From F23-D06 sp045132055 (GTDB lineage: Bacteria > Bacteroidota > Bacteroidia > Bacteroidales > WCHB1-69): a DNA stretch of 64,000 nt. Position 1 is the first letter of the stretch, and every line of letters begins with the position of its first letter. Below the pieces are notes generated by a model. That model was not told where the DNA came from. It saw only the letters and a list, made by a program, of their open reading frames with translations, and ran no database searches. This document shows, piece after piece, positions 6,788 to 15,973 of this stretch. Location: assembly GCA_045132055.1 (NCBI GenBank), contig JBGURP010000014.1:124001-188000 (forward strand). The letters are read 5' to 3'. The position numbers and the translations under genes are program-made.

Positions 6788-7972
6788 ATGATGAAAGGAA
6801 ACGACAGCAAACCGCATATCGGCATTTTCGGCAGGAGGAACAACGGCAAGAGTTCCCTGATCAACGCCATTACGGGGCAGGACATCGCCATTGTGGACGC
6901 CACTGCCGGCACCACCACCGACCCCGTCAAGAAGGCCATCGAGATCTTCGGCATCGGCCCCGTGGTGCTCATCGACACCGCCGGCATCGACGACGAGGGC
7001 ACAGTGGGCCAAAAGCGCATCCAGAAAACCCTGGAGGTGCTCAAGACCATCGACTTTGCCATCCTCGTCACCACCGACCATGTGTGCGGGCAACCCGAGC
7101 GCGCGCTGATGGACAAGTTCCACGAATACGAGATCCCCTTCATCATCGCCAACAACAAGTCCGACCTCGACAAGAGCTCTTCGTTGCCCGATGGCGTCGT
7201 CGCACACAACATGTACGATGTGAGCGCGAAGACCGGCGCAGGCATCCCGGCCATGCTGGAAGTCCTGGTGCAAAAGATGCCGCCCACGGCCTATATTTCC
7301 CACTCGCTCTTGGGCGACATCATCGGCGAGGGCGACATGGTGGTGCTCGTGACCCCCATCGACTCGGAGGCTCCCGAAGGACGGCTCATCCTGCCCCAAG
7401 TGCAGATGATCCGCGACATCCTCGACAACGACGCCATTGCCGTGGTGCTGAAAGAGGACAAGGTGGCCGACTGGCTGAATTGCAATCCCGCCCCGAAATT
7501 GGTCGTAACCGACAGCCAGATGTTCGGGCGCGTGGCGCGCGAGGTGCCCGAAAGCATCCCGCTCACGGGCTTCAGCATCGTGCTGGCCCACCACAAGGGC
7601 GACTTCGAACACTACCTGCAAGGCACTCCGTACCTCGACAAACTTCAGGACGGCGACCGCATCCTGATGCTGGAGTCGTGCACGCACCTCACCTCCTGCG
7701 AGGACATCGGGCGCGGCAAGCTGCCCCGCTGGATCCAGCAACATACGGGCAAACAGCTGCACTTCGACTTCGTGTCCGGCCTCAACACCATCCCCGACAT
7801 CCAGCAATACGCCATGGTCATCCAGTGCGGCGGCTGCATGATTACCCGCAAGCAGATCCTCAACCGGCTGAAACCCGCCATAGATGCTGGCATTCCCGTG
7901 TCCAACTACGGCATGACCATAGCTTACTTGAACGGCATCTTCGACAGAGCCGTCCAACCATTCCGTAAGTAA
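6788..7972 (+). CDS. hydF: [FeFe]-hydrogenase maturation GTPase HydF
   Basis: A 394-residue protein of usual length. HydF is the scaffold on which HydE and HydG build the 2Fe subcluster of the H-cluster before it passes to apo-hydrogenase. The N-terminal GTPase domain has G1 GRRNNGKSS, G3 DTAG and G4 NNKSD; the C-terminal part has the cluster-binding residues C298-x-H300 and C347-G-G-C350. The residue before C347, a histidine in the usual HCxxC motif, is glutamine here. Start 6788 (Met-Met); 6791 is possible. No hydE, hydG or hydrogenase gene is present in the window. The gene ends 3 bases from the convergent TolB-like gene. Confidence 0.92.
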   Translation: MMKGNDSKPHIGIFGRRNNGKSSLINAITGQDIAIVDATAGTTTDPVKKAIEIFGIGPVVLIDTAGIDDEGTVGQKRIQKTLEVLKTIDFAILVTTDHVCGQPERALMDKFHEYEIPFIIANNKSDLDKSSSLPDGVVAHNMYDVSAKTGAGIPAMLEVLVQKMPPTAYISHSLLGDIIGEGDMVVLVTPIDSEAPEGRLILPQVQMIRDILDNDAIAVVLKEDKVADWLNCNPAPKLVVTDSQMFGRVAREVPESIPLTGFSIVLAHHKGDFEHYLQGTPYLDKLQDGDRILMLESCTHLTSCEDIGRGKLPRWIQQHTGKQLHFDFVSGLNTIPDIQQYAMVIQCGGCMITRKQILNRLKPAIDAGIPVSNYGMTIAYLNGIFDRAVQPFRK

Positions 7973-7975
7973 ATC

Positions 7976-10900
7976 TTAGAAATCTGTTCCGATGGAGAAC
8001 AGGAACATGCCCTTTTTGTTGGCAATCTTGAAATCCTCCACACCCCAAGCGTAGTCAAAGCGCAGGAAATAGCTGAGCAGACTGCAACGGAGTCCTACGC
8101 CGAAGCCTCCCACAAACGGGTCCACTTGCCGTTTCACCATCACGGAGATTGGTCCGCTGGTGATATACCGTGTGTACAGGCAGTTTTCTTCTGAATATGG
8201 TGTCAGACCAGTCCATGCTGTCCCGAAATCGCCAAAAATATTCAGTTGGAGGGAGTTCAGGAAGTTGAAAGAGACCTTGTGACCCATGATGAGTTGCACG
8301 AAGGGTACACGTAATTCACCACTCAACAACACAAAGGATGTGCCGTTGCGGATGTTCTGCTTGAAGCCGCGCATATTGGTCGCCAATGTCTGGTAGGCAT
8401 AATTCTTGGATTGGTCCACCCAGATATCGCTGTTGAACTTGGCATTGATCCAGTTGTCCACGCCGCCCATATAGTACACGAGCCGAGCGGATCCCGTGTT
8501 GGCGGACGCGGCCAAACGCACCGCAAAGGTCATGTTCTTGTACAATTTGAACGAGTGGCGTGCATCCAAGCCCACTACCAACAGATTCTGCGTTTCCCTT
8601 TCAGCCCGCTGGTTGTATTCGGCGAAAATCTTCATCTTGGTGCCGCGCCACAAGTTGGTATATAGCTCTTTCGACGAATCAAAGATGTACTCCAGCTTCA
8701 CGCCCGCCCAGAGATGGCGTTCCTCCGGCATCTGCAATGTGTTGTCGCTCAATGCTCCGATTACATTCGACTCATAACGCCCGTTCAGCGTCAGGCGCAA
8801 ACTATGGATTTTGTTGAACGGGAATTTGAGGATATAGAACAAACTGTTGGAACGCTGTTTATAGACATAATTGTTGATGCTGGAGGTGATAGATTGCCGA
8901 TACACCACAATCTGACGATCCAGACGGCGGGCCAGATTCTCATAACTCAGCATGAACTCGTAGCTGTTGAGGTTCAAGCCCAAACGGAAGCCTCCCGTGA
9001 CGCGATAGTCCTCAAACAAGTCGTTGATACCCAACATAAACAGCGCATTGAAGCCCGTGTTGAGATAAATGGGCGACGTGCCGCCTTCAAACTGCTGGTA
9101 CGAAGTATTCAAGAAGCTGAAGTCGGCTTGCGTGATGACTTTGTTGATGGAATACTGCACCCGATAGCCACTGCCGACCGGTATCTGGAATTCCTTTTTC
9201 TTCGACAAAGAATCTTGAGCCAAACTATCTATGGGCAAGGTGTCGGGTTTATTTTTCGCTATCTCTTTTTCTTTTTCCAACAATATCTTCTGATGGAAAA
9301 ACGAGGGCTCCAATTTCGGGTTCTGGTCCAAATCCAAATCTTTGATGTGGATACTCTGGGCTCCGTTCATCAGCGTGACTGTTGCTGTCTGCTGGTTTTC
9401 CATGTCATAATCATGCTCTAGTACACTTACGCCCACGTCGGTCAGCGGGTGCGTGGTGGCAAACGACATGTAGTGGATGGCGGTGTCGATGCGGCTGATG
9501 GTACTGTCGAAGCGGGCGATATATTGGTTGACATAGCCACTCTCGTCGCCAAGGAAAATCACTCGGTCACGGTCCACGCGACGCGCCTCGTAGTTGTTGC
9601 CCAACTCGGAATCTGTGACACGAAGCAGGGCCGGGTCATTTTGGGCAAATGAGTAGAGAAAAAGATCATACGTCGGCTGGGGCGTGGCTTCCATCATCTC
9701 GTCTTTCAACATAATCGTGTCCCTCGGCCTGTTGGACGAAAAGACAATCTGCTGCTGATTGCGCACGAAGATGGGCGCGTAGTCGTCGTAAAAATCGTTG
9801 GTCAGATTCTGGAACGAGCGGGAGAGAAAACTGTACAGGAAAAGGTCGGACTGGCCGTTCTTGAAACCCGAAAACAGCATCATCTTGCCATCGTCGGAAT
9901 AGCACCAAGAGGTGATTTTCTCCACATCCACCAAAAACCGTTTTTGCCATTTGCGGGTGGTTACATCATATGGATAGTAATAACAATGGCCCTTTGATTC
10001 AAACGTTATGCCGAGAATAGGCTCTTGCGGATGCCAAGCTAACAACGGATAGGTGAGGTCGGGATTATCTTCGATTTTCTGAAACCGCTTAAGGATACAC
10101 TTGGGTTTGCGATTTGTTTCCGTTTTCAACCACACGCGCACCTGCCCCGCCTCGTTGGTGACGTAAGCGTAGCTTTTGCCGTCTGGTGCGAAATGAAAAT
10201 CGGTGTACTCACGCTTTGCCCGCGGGCGGTTCGCAATGCCGTTACCATCGGGCATCTGCCGCTCCAGATCGGGGTAATACATCACGCAATAGTACTTGTA
10301 CCAGTTGTACAGAAGTGTTCTGTAAGGTACTTGGGTAGCGTAGGTAAAGCCTCTTGACATGCTCTTGGTTGCGCGAGTGGTGTAGAGAATTTTGCGGATG
10401 GCCTCCATCCCGTAGGTGTCCGCAATATATTTCCAAAAAGAATGGCCGGCGTAAGTGGCGTCGCGCGGCGAGAGGTCGTCGAAGTCGGCGTAACGTTGGG
10501 TCAGGATGCCATCCTTTACGTGCGCATCCACATCGCTGTTCCAGTTCTCTCCAAAGAAGGATGCCAGTCCACTGAAGTACCAGTTGGACACATCCATCAG
10601 GTAGTCGTAGGTCATGTTGGAGCCCACCGTTGCGCCCTGCACAAGCCAATGCGCATACACGTTCATGACGCCGCTGCGGATCATCCGGTCGAGGTGGGCG
10701 CGGTTTCCGTCAAAGTAGATGTAGATTTTGGTGCCATAGACGTTGGTCACGCCGCCCTGGTTGTAAAAATCGTCGTCATCATACGCGAAATTGGATTCCC
10801 TGAAATCCTCCTGCGTGTTATAGACGATGAGCTGCAGCTTGCGCTTGGAGTTGTAATGCAACATCTCTTCAATCTCCGTCAGAACCTGCGGGACCTTGTA

Positions 10901-11131
10901 ATAGACATATTGTGCCAGGGCCTTGCCAGTAGGGTAGTAATAGACGTCATACTGCTCGGCGCGCATATACTGCCAGTTGTAGTTCTGATGCTGCACGCGG
11001 CTCTTGCCGAAACTGATCTGCGAGCCGTTGTAGAACTGCGCCCGCGACAAAAGCGGCGAGAGACCGAGGCACATACACAGTAGTATGTGAAACAGCCTGT
11101 TACGATATGATAGACAGGTCCTTTTTTTCAT
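7976..11131 (-). CDS. TolB-like beta-propeller outer-membrane protein
   Basis: About 1051 residues. A signal peptide (hydrophobic core LLCMCLGLSPLL, cleavage near RAQ) leads to an N-terminal region resembling a degenerate M1/MA-type peptidase fold (residues about 40-270) without a clear HExxH; then repeated blade-like segments with Tyr-Asp and Asp-Gly turns (about 290-600); then a long beta-rich C-terminal part with alternating aromatic strands ending in Phe, typical of an outer-membrane barrel (about 650-1051). Such proteins are found in Bacteroidota as single genes and their job is not settled; envelope assembly or transport is likely. A TTG at 11140 is also in frame, but the promoter box at 11146-11153 favours the ATG at 11131. 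Confidence 0.65.
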   Translation of the reverse strand: MKKRTCLSYRNRLFHILLCMCLGLSPLLSRAQFYNGSQISFGKSRVQHQNYNWQYMRAEQYDVYYYPTGKALAQYVYYKVPQVLTEIEEMLHYNSKRKLQLIVYNTQEDFRESNFAYDDDDFYNQGGVTNVYGTKIYIYFDGNRAHLDRMIRSGVMNVYAHWLVQGATVGSNMTYDYLMDVSNWYFSGLASFFGENWNSDVDAHVKDGILTQRYADFDDLSPRDATYAGHSFWKYIADTYGMEAIRKILYTTRATKSMSRGFTYATQVPYRTLLYNWYKYYCVMYYPDLERQMPDGNGIANRPRAKREYTDFHFAPDGKSYAYVTNEAGQVRVWLKTETNRKPKCILKRFQKIEDNPDLTYPLLAWHPQEPILGITFESKGHCYYYPYDVTTRKWQKRFLVDVEKITSWCYSDDGKMMLFSGFKNGQSDLFLYSFLSRSFQNLTNDFYDDYAPIFVRNQQQIVFSSNRPRDTIMLKDEMMEATPQPTYDLFLYSFAQNDPALLRVTDSELGNNYEARRVDRDRVIFLGDESGYVNQYIARFDSTISRIDTAIHYMSFATTHPLTDVGVSVLEHDYDMENQQTATVTLMNGAQSIHIKDLDLDQNPKLEPSFFHQKILLEKEKEIAKNKPDTLPIDSLAQDSLSKKKEFQIPVGSGYRVQYSINKVITQADFSFLNTSYQQFEGGTSPIYLNTGFNALFMLGINDLFEDYRVTGGFRLGLNLNSYEFMLSYENLARRLDRQIVVYRQSITSSINNYVYKQRSNSLFYILKFPFNKIHSLRLTLNGRYESNVIGALSDNTLQMPEERHLWAGVKLEYIFDSSKELYTNLWRGTKMKIFAEYNQRAERETQNLLVVGLDARHSFKLYKNMTFAVRLAASANTGSARLVYYMGGVDNWINAKFNSDIWVDQSKNYAYQTLATNMRGFKQNIRNGTSFVLLSGELRVPFVQLIMGHKVSFNFLNSLQLNIFGDFGTAWTGLTPYSEENCLYTRYITSGPISVMVKRQVDPFVGGFGVGLRCSLLSYFLRFDYAWGVEDFKIANKKGMFLFSIGTDF

Positions 11132-11145
11132 CTTTTTCAAGAGGG

Positions 11146-11153
11146 CAAAAATA
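11146..11153 (-). promoter_or_regulatory. Promoter -7 box for the TolB-like gene
   Basis: CAAAAATA on plus reads TATTTTTG on minus. It lies 15 bases before the chosen ATG and is divergent from the rpsP promoter. Confidence 0.55.
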
Positions 11154-11159
11154 ATAAAA

Positions 11160-11188
11160 TTGATGATTCAAAAAAAAATGTATTTTTG
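11160..11188 (+). promoter_or_regulatory. rpsP promoter (-33 TTG, -7 TATTTTTG)
   Basis: TTG at 11160-11162 and TATTTTTG at 11181-11188 are 18 bases apart, close to the usual Bacteroidota spacing, and are followed by GCCGCC. The leader to the ATG at 11256 is about 60 bases. Confidence 0.65.
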
Positions 11189-11255
11189 CCGCCCCAAAAA
11201 AGGACAGAGTTCCTGATTGGTGTAATTCATTTAATTAACATTAAACCAAATTTTT

Positions 11256-11864
11256 ATGGCAACAAGAATCAGATTACAGAGAAGAGGTAAAAAGAACCAA
11301 CCTTTTTATCATCTCGTAATTGCGGATGGTCGTGCACCACGTGACGGACGTTTTATTGAAGATCTTGGCACATACAACCCACTGACCAATCCCGCAACGC
11401 TCAACATCAACTTTGAACGTGCTTTGTATTGGTTGGAAGCAGGTGCTCAGCCTTCTGATACCGCCCGTTCGATTCTCAAACGTGAAGGCGTTTACATGAT
11501 GAAACACCTCAGAGGCGGCGTCGCCAAAGGCGCTTTCTCCGAGACTGAGGCTCAAAAACGTTTCGAATCCTGGAAACAGGAGAAGAACAGCAAACTCAGC
11601 AACATCATGCGTGAGGAAGCTGACAAGAAACGCGACATCGTGAAGAAACGTATTGCTGAAGAAGTGAAGGTTAAGGAAGCCATGTCAGCTAAGATTGCTG
11701 CTCGCAACGCAGAAATCGCTGCTGCCGCCGCTAAAGCCGCTGAAGAAGAGGCTGCCGCAAAGGCTGCTGAAGAGGCAGCTGCCGCTGCAGAGGAAGTGGC
11801 TGAAGAAGCTGCTCCCGCAGTTGAGGAAGCTCCCGCAACCGAAGAAGCCGCTCCTGAAGCATAA
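11256..11864 (+). CDS. rpsP: 30S ribosomal protein bS16 with long Ala/Glu tail
   Basis: 202 residues, over twice the length of the E. coli protein. Residues 1-80 form the S16 core (MATRIRLQRRGKKNQPFYH, then RAPRDGRFIEDLGTYNPL). After about residue 110 comes a Lys/Glu-rich helical part and then an Ala/Glu tail (AAAAKAAEEEAAAKAAEEAA and more), a known trait of Bacteroidota S16. The tail probably lies on the ribosome surface; its role is unknown. The TAA overlaps the ATG of rimM by one base, so the two are translated together. Confidence 0.97.
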   Translation: MATRIRLQRRGKKNQPFYHLVIADGRAPRDGRFIEDLGTYNPLTNPATLNINFERALYWLEAGAQPSDTARSILKREGVYMMKHLRGGVAKGAFSETEAQKRFESWKQEKNSKLSNIMREEADKKRDIVKKRIAEEVKVKEAMSAKIAARNAEIAAAAAKAAEEEAAAKAAEEAAAAAEEVAEEAAPAVEEAPATEEAAPEA

Positions 11865-12385
11865 TGGACAACGAATTCTTCTATTTGGGCACACTGACCA
11901 AACCTTTCGGACTGAAAGGAGGCCTGTGTGCCTTTTTTGATACCGACAATCCGGAAAATTATACCAAGATGCCCGCCGTTTTCCTCGATTTGGACGGCGA
12001 GATGATTCCTTACACCATCGAAGAAATCATCTATCGGGGTAACAATCAGTTCATCATCCAGTTTGCGGGTGTGAACGCCAACGAGGCACGCGACTTTGTG
12101 GGTGTGGAACTGTATCTGCCTCTGAGCGATCTGCCGAAACTGCCGGGCAACCGTTTCTATTTCCACGAAGTGATCGGTTTTGCGGTAAAGGACGAGCATT
12201 TCGGCGAAGTGGGCACCTGCCGCGAGTTCCTGGAGGTAAGCAACAACCCTATCATGGTGGTGGAACGCGGCGACAAGGAAGTGCTGATTCCGGCCAGTCA
12301 GCAATTCATTACCCAAGTGGACAGGGAGAACCGTGTACTGCACATTCAGGCACCGGAGGGATTGATTGAAATGTACCTCGCGTAA
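11864..12385 (+). CDS. rimM: Ribosome maturation factor RimM
   Basis: 173 residues. RimM binds ribosomal protein S19 and helps mature the 16S rRNA 3' domain. The N-terminal beta-barrel starts with FFYLGTLTKPFGLKGGL, the family hallmark (G-x-hG-x-x-G), and the C-terminal PRC barrel contains GFAVKDEHFGEVG and a VLIPASQQFI end. The start overlaps the rpsP stop, giving the common rpsP-rimM pair. Confidence 0.95.
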   Translation: MDNEFFYLGTLTKPFGLKGGLCAFFDTDNPENYTKMPAVFLDLDGEMIPYTIEEIIYRGNNQFIIQFAGVNANEARDFVGVELYLPLSDLPKLPGNRFYFHEVIGFAVKDEHFGEVGTCREFLEVSNNPIMVVERGDKEVLIPASQQFITQVDRENRVLHIQAPEGLIEMYLA

Positions 12386-12457
12386 CCCTTTTTTACCCCT
12401 CTCAGCACCTTTGAAAAATAATTTTCTACAATAATAAAAACATATTAAAAAAAACAC

Positions 12458-12465
12458 TACCTTTG
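12458..12465 (+). promoter_or_regulatory. rpsO promoter -7 box
   Basis: TACCTTTG followed by GCCGCC, 50 bases before the rpsO ATG, in an AT-rich spacer. Confidence 0.6.
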
Positions 12466-12515
12466 CCGCCCGAAAAAAGAAAGGTAAAAAGTATTAAAAA
12501 TTAGACGTTTAAATT

Positions 12516-12785
12516 ATGTATTTGACAAGCGAAGTTAAGAAAGAAATTTTTGAAAAATACGGTAAGAGTGCAACCGATACCGGCTCTCCTGAGGCACAAG
12601 TGGCACTTTTCACCCACCGTATCAAACACCTCACCGAGCATGTGAAGACTTACGGCAGCGACAAAGTGACGAAACGCGCCCTGATTAACTTGGTAGGTAA
12701 GAGAAAGAAAATGCTCGAATATCTGAAGAGACAAGATATTGAACGCTACAGAGCACTCATCAAAGAGTTAGGTCTTAGAAAATAA
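12516..12785 (+). CDS. rpsO: 30S ribosomal protein uS15
   Basis: 89 residues, full length. It carries the helical S15 fold with TGSPEAQVALFTHRI and HLTEHVKTYGSDK, followed by LVGKRKKMLEYLKRQD, the residues that contact 16S rRNA at the 20-21-22 junction. It has its own promoter and is closed by a strong terminator; pnp follows as in many bacteria. Confidence 0.97.
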   Translation: MYLTSEVKKEIFEKYGKSATDTGSPEAQVALFTHRIKHLTEHVKTYGSDKVTKRALINLVGKRKKMLEYLKRQDIERYRALIKELGLRK

Positions 12786-12813
12786 TTTCAGAAAAACGTT
12801 TTATAAAAAAAGG

Positions 12814-12841
12814 GGCAATTTTATAAAATTGCCTTTTTTTT
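12814..12841 (+). terminator. rpsO terminator
   Basis: A perfect 20-base palindrome (12814-12833, GGCAATTTTA with TAAAATTGCC) followed by eight T. Confidence 0.85.
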
Positions 12842-12891
12842 GATTTTGACGTGACTGCTCTGTAATTTTAACCATTTAGCTGAATTTTGTT

Positions 12892-15234
12892 ATGTTAGGA
12901 ATAAACACATCCTTTAAATTAGCCGATGGTCGTGAAGTGACCATCGAAACCGGCAAGTTGGCCAAGCAGGCTGACGGCGCCGCTGTCGTCAAAATGGGCG
13001 ACACCATGATTTTGGCAACTGTATGTTGCAAGAAAGAGGCTGTTGAAGGCACCGACTTCATGCCCCTCCAGGTGGAATACCAGGAGAAATACGGTGCACT
13101 GGGTCGCATCCCCGGCGGTTTCTTCCGTCGCGAAGCTCGCCCCTCTGAATATGAAATCCTCATCGCACGTCTCGTTGACCGTGCCATCCGCCCGCTGTTC
13201 CCTGAGAACTTCCACGCTGAGACACAGGTCATCGTGACCCTCATTTCTGGTGACAAGAACCAGCTGCCCGACTGCCTTGCCTGTTTGGCTGCTTCTTCCG
13301 CTATCGCCGTTTCCAACATCCCGTTTGAGTGCCCGGTGTCCGAAGTGCGCGTGGGCCGCGTGAACGGCGAGCTCGTGGTGAACCCCACCGTTGAGCAGAT
13401 GGAAAATTCCGACATCGATATGATCGTGGCCGCCTCCATGGACAACATCATGATGGTGGAAGGTGAGATGAAGGAAATCTCCGAAGAAGATATGGTTGCT
13501 GCGTTGAACTTCGCACAGGAGAATATCAAAATCCAATGCCAGGCCCAGATGGACCTCGCCGCCAAGGTTCCCGGCGCATTCCCGAAACGCGAATACTGCC
13601 ACGAAACCAACGATGAAGAGATTCGTGAGCGCATCAACAAAGAGACTTACGACAAGGTTTACGCCATCGCCAAGTCCTTCATGGGCAAGCAAGCTCGCAA
13701 CGAGGCCTTCGACCAGGTACTCGCCGAATTCATGGAGACCATCCCTGAGGAGGAGCGCGAGGAGAAAGAGAATATGGTGAAACGTTACTACAGCGACGTG
13801 CAATATCACGCTATGCGTAACATGATCCTCAACGAGCGCATCCGTCTGGACGGCCGTGGCACTGAAGACATCCGTCCTATCTGGATTGAGACTGGCTATC
13901 TTCCTTCCGCACACGGTTCTGCCATCTTCACCCGTGGTGAAACCCAGGCTCTGGCTACCTGTACTTTGGGTACCAAGCTGGATGAGCAGATGATCGATGG
14001 CGCTGTGATTGAAGGTTCCAGCCGTTTCATGCTGCACTACAACTTCCCGCCGTTCAGCGTGGGTGAGGTGAAGCGCATTGGTAGCACGGGTCGCCGCGAG
14101 ATTGGTCACGGTAACTTGGCCAAGCGCGCCGTTACGCCCATGATTCCGTTCGACGATCCTACGTTCCCTTACACAGTTCGTATCGTTTCCGATATTCTGG
14201 AATCCAATGGTAGTTCCTCTATGGCCACCGTCTGCGCCAGCACGCTTGCGTTGCTCGACTGCGGTGTGAAGATCAAGAAGCCCGTTTCCGGTATCGCCAT
14301 GGGCTTAATTACCGATGAGAACTCTGACAAATACGCTATCCTCTCCGATATTCTCGGTGATGAGGACCACCTCGGCGACATGGACTTCAAGGTTTGCGGT
14401 ACCGAAGACGGTATCACCGCTTGCCAGATGGATATCAAGATCCACGGTCTCTCTCCTGAAGTGATGGCAGAGGCTTTGGCGCAGGCTCACAGAGGCCGTA
14501 TGTTCATCCTCGGCAAAATCAAAGAGGCTATGCCCGCTCCGCGCGAGGACTATAGACCGTTCGTGCCTCGTATCATCCAAATGCAAATCCCGCGCGAGTT
14601 CATCGGCGCAGTCATTGGACCCGGAGGCAAGATCATCCAAGAGATGCAGCGTGAGACCAACACCACCATCAACATCGAGGAAGTGGGCGATTTCGGTGTT
14701 ATCGACATCGCAGCTCCGAATGTGGACGACATCAACGCCGCCATCGAGCGCATTAACCTCATCTGCACCAAACCTGAAGTGGGCGAAGTGTATGAGGGAA
14801 CCGTCAAGACCATCACTCCTTTCGGTGCTTTCGTGGAATTCCTGCCCAACACCGACGGCCTGCTCCATGTGACGGAAATCGCTTACCGCCGCATTGAGAA
14901 TGTGGAAGACGTGCTGAAGGTAGGTGACAAGATCAAAGTGAAACTCATCGAAATCGATGAAAAGACCGGCAAGTTCAGATTGTCACACAAGGTGCTCCTC
15001 CCGAAACCGGAAGGTTACTCCGAGGAGAGACCGCGCAACAACGGTCCTCGTGGTCCTCGTAACAATGACCGTCGTGGTGGTGACCGCAATGATCGTGGCC
15101 CGCGCAACGGCAACCACGGTCCGCGCAACAACGACCGTCGCCCGCACAACGACAACCGCGAAGCCCAGCCCAGACGCGAAGAGCCGCAGACTCCCGCCAC
15201 TCCCGAGCTGCCCGACTTTCCGGAACTCGACTAA
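12892..15234 (+). CDS. pnp: Polyribonucleotide nucleotidyltransferase (PNPase)
   Basis: 780 residues. A 3'-to-5' phosphorolytic exoribonuclease that acts in mRNA decay as a trimer. Two RNase PH domains (about 1-140 and 310-540, with RLDGRGTEDIRPI opening the second and GDEDHLGDMDFKVCGT holding catalytic aspartates) flank a helical linker. A KH domain (IGAVIGPGGKIIQEMQ, near 567) and an S1 domain (YEGTVKTITPFGAFVEF, near 630) follow. The tail after about 710 is an Arg/Asn/Gly-rich stretch (repeated RNND, GPRN), a low-complexity RNA-binding-like extension common in this phylum. Confidence 0.97.
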   Translation: MLGINTSFKLADGREVTIETGKLAKQADGAAVVKMGDTMILATVCCKKEAVEGTDFMPLQVEYQEKYGALGRIPGGFFRREARPSEYEILIARLVDRAIRPLFPENFHAETQVIVTLISGDKNQLPDCLACLAASSAIAVSNIPFECPVSEVRVGRVNGELVVNPTVEQMENSDIDMIVAASMDNIMMVEGEMKEISEEDMVAALNFAQENIKIQCQAQMDLAAKVPGAFPKREYCHETNDEEIRERINKETYDKVYAIAKSFMGKQARNEAFDQVLAEFMETIPEEEREEKENMVKRYYSDVQYHAMRNMILNERIRLDGRGTEDIRPIWIETGYLPSAHGSAIFTRGETQALATCTLGTKLDEQMIDGAVIEGSSRFMLHYNFPPFSVGEVKRIGSTGRREIGHGNLAKRAVTPMIPFDDPTFPYTVRIVSDILESNGSSSMATVCASTLALLDCGVKIKKPVSGIAMGLITDENSDKYAILSDILGDEDHLGDMDFKVCGTEDGITACQMDIKIHGLSPEVMAEALAQAHRGRMFILGKIKEAMPAPREDYRPFVPRIIQMQIPREFIGAVIGPGGKIIQEMQRETNTTINIEEVGDFGVIDIAAPNVDDINAAIERINLICTKPEVGEVYEGTVKTITPFGAFVEFLPNTDGLLHVTEIAYRRIENVEDVLKVGDKIKVKLIEIDEKTGKFRLSHKVLLPKPEGYSEERPRNNGPRGPRNNDRRGGDRNDRGPRNGNHGPRNNDRRPHNDNREAQPRREEPQTPATPELPDFPELD

Positions 15235-15260
15235 AATCCAATCTAAATTATAGGTAAAAA

Positions 15261-15286
15261 AGCAGGGTTACGCCCTGCTTTTTTTG
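15261..15286 (+). terminator. pnp terminator
   Basis: AGCAGGG-TTACG-CCCTGCT hairpin (15261-15279) followed directly by a T run; it overlaps the region just before the next promoter box. Confidence 0.9.
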
Positions 15287-15294
15287 TATCTTTG
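15287..15294 (+). promoter_or_regulatory. Promoter -7 box for the P-loop kinase
   Basis: TATCTTTG followed by CAATCC, 20 bases before the ATG at 15315 and abutting the pnp terminator. Confidence 0.6.
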
Positions 15295-15314
15295 CAATCC
15301 TAAAACGCAGAAAC

Positions 15315-15866
15315 ATGAAGATTATCGGCATTACAGGCACCTTGGGTGCGGGCAAAGGCACTATCGTGGATTATCTCATCCAGCATTACGGTTACAAGCA
15401 CTATTCCGTGCGTGGCTATCTGATTGCGGAAGCCACGCGACGCGGCTTGGAGATCAACCGCGACACGTTTGTGGAGGTGGCCAATGACCTCCGCGCCAAG
15501 CACTGTCCTTCCTATATCGTGGATGAGCTGTACAAGCAGGCCGAAGCTGCCGGTGGCAATGCCATTATCGAGAGCGTGCGCACGCCGGGAGAGGTGGAGT
15601 CGCTGCGCAAAAACGAGCATTTCCTGCTCTTTGCAGTGGATGCCGATCCGAAAGTGCGTTACGAGCGCATCGTGGGGCGCGCCTCCGAAACCGACCATGT
15701 TTCTTTTGAGACGTTCATAGAAAATGAGCAGCGTGAGATGTCATCTACGGATCCCAATCACCAGAATGTTGGCAGATGCATGCAGATGGCCGATTTCGTC
15801 TTCAATAACGACGGCGACTTTGAGGCCCTCTACAAACAGGTGGAAAAAGTGTTAGGGCGTCCGTAA
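15315..15866 (+). CDS. Small P-loop kinase (adenylate/dephospho-CoA kinase-like)
   Basis: 183 residues, probably cytosolic. Walker A GTLGAGKGT (residues 8-16) resembles nucleoside and adenylate kinases, and there is a LID-like RIVGRASETDH segment and a substrate-side YSVRGYLIAEA. It lacks the full signature of CoaE and of canonical nucleotide kinases, so the substrate is not assigned; a nucleoside monophosphate or similar small molecule is a reasonable guess. It stands alone with its own promoter. Confidence 0.6.
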   Translation: MKIIGITGTLGAGKGTIVDYLIQHYGYKHYSVRGYLIAEATRRGLEINRDTFVEVANDLRAKHCPSYIVDELYKQAEAAGGNAIIESVRTPGEVESLRKNEHFLLFAVDADPKVRYERIVGRASETDHVSFETFIENEQREMSSTDPNHQNVGRCMQMADFVFNNDGDFEALYKQVEKVLGRP

Positions 15867-15917
15867 TCAATACATCTTTTTTATTCATATTCTTCTGTTT
15901 ATAATTTTTCAATAATG

Positions 15918-15951
15918 TTGTGAAAACACGCAACATTCCGTGCTATTTTTG
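15918..15951 (+). promoter_or_regulatory. Promoter of the OmpA lipoprotein gene
   Basis: TTG at 15918-15920 and TATTTTTG at 15944-15951, followed by CCCG; ATG at 15974. Confidence 0.6.
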
Positions 15952-15973
15952 CCCGTTTGAATAATTATTAAAC

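Noticed and set aside
6541..7968. Long plus-strand reading frame (475 residues) over the REP array and hydF
   Set aside because: It is in another frame of hydF, rich in Arg and His and made of the shadow of GC-rich codons; hydF is a recognised protein.
11552..12457. Minus-strand reading frame (301 residues) over rpsP and rimM
   Set aside because: Its Ala/Ser-rich end is the reverse of the bS16 Ala/Glu tail; both sense genes are clear.
12919..14109. Long minus-strand reading frame (396 residues) opposite pnp
   Set aside because: It is antisense to well-conserved PNPase sequence, His/Val-rich and without a known motif.
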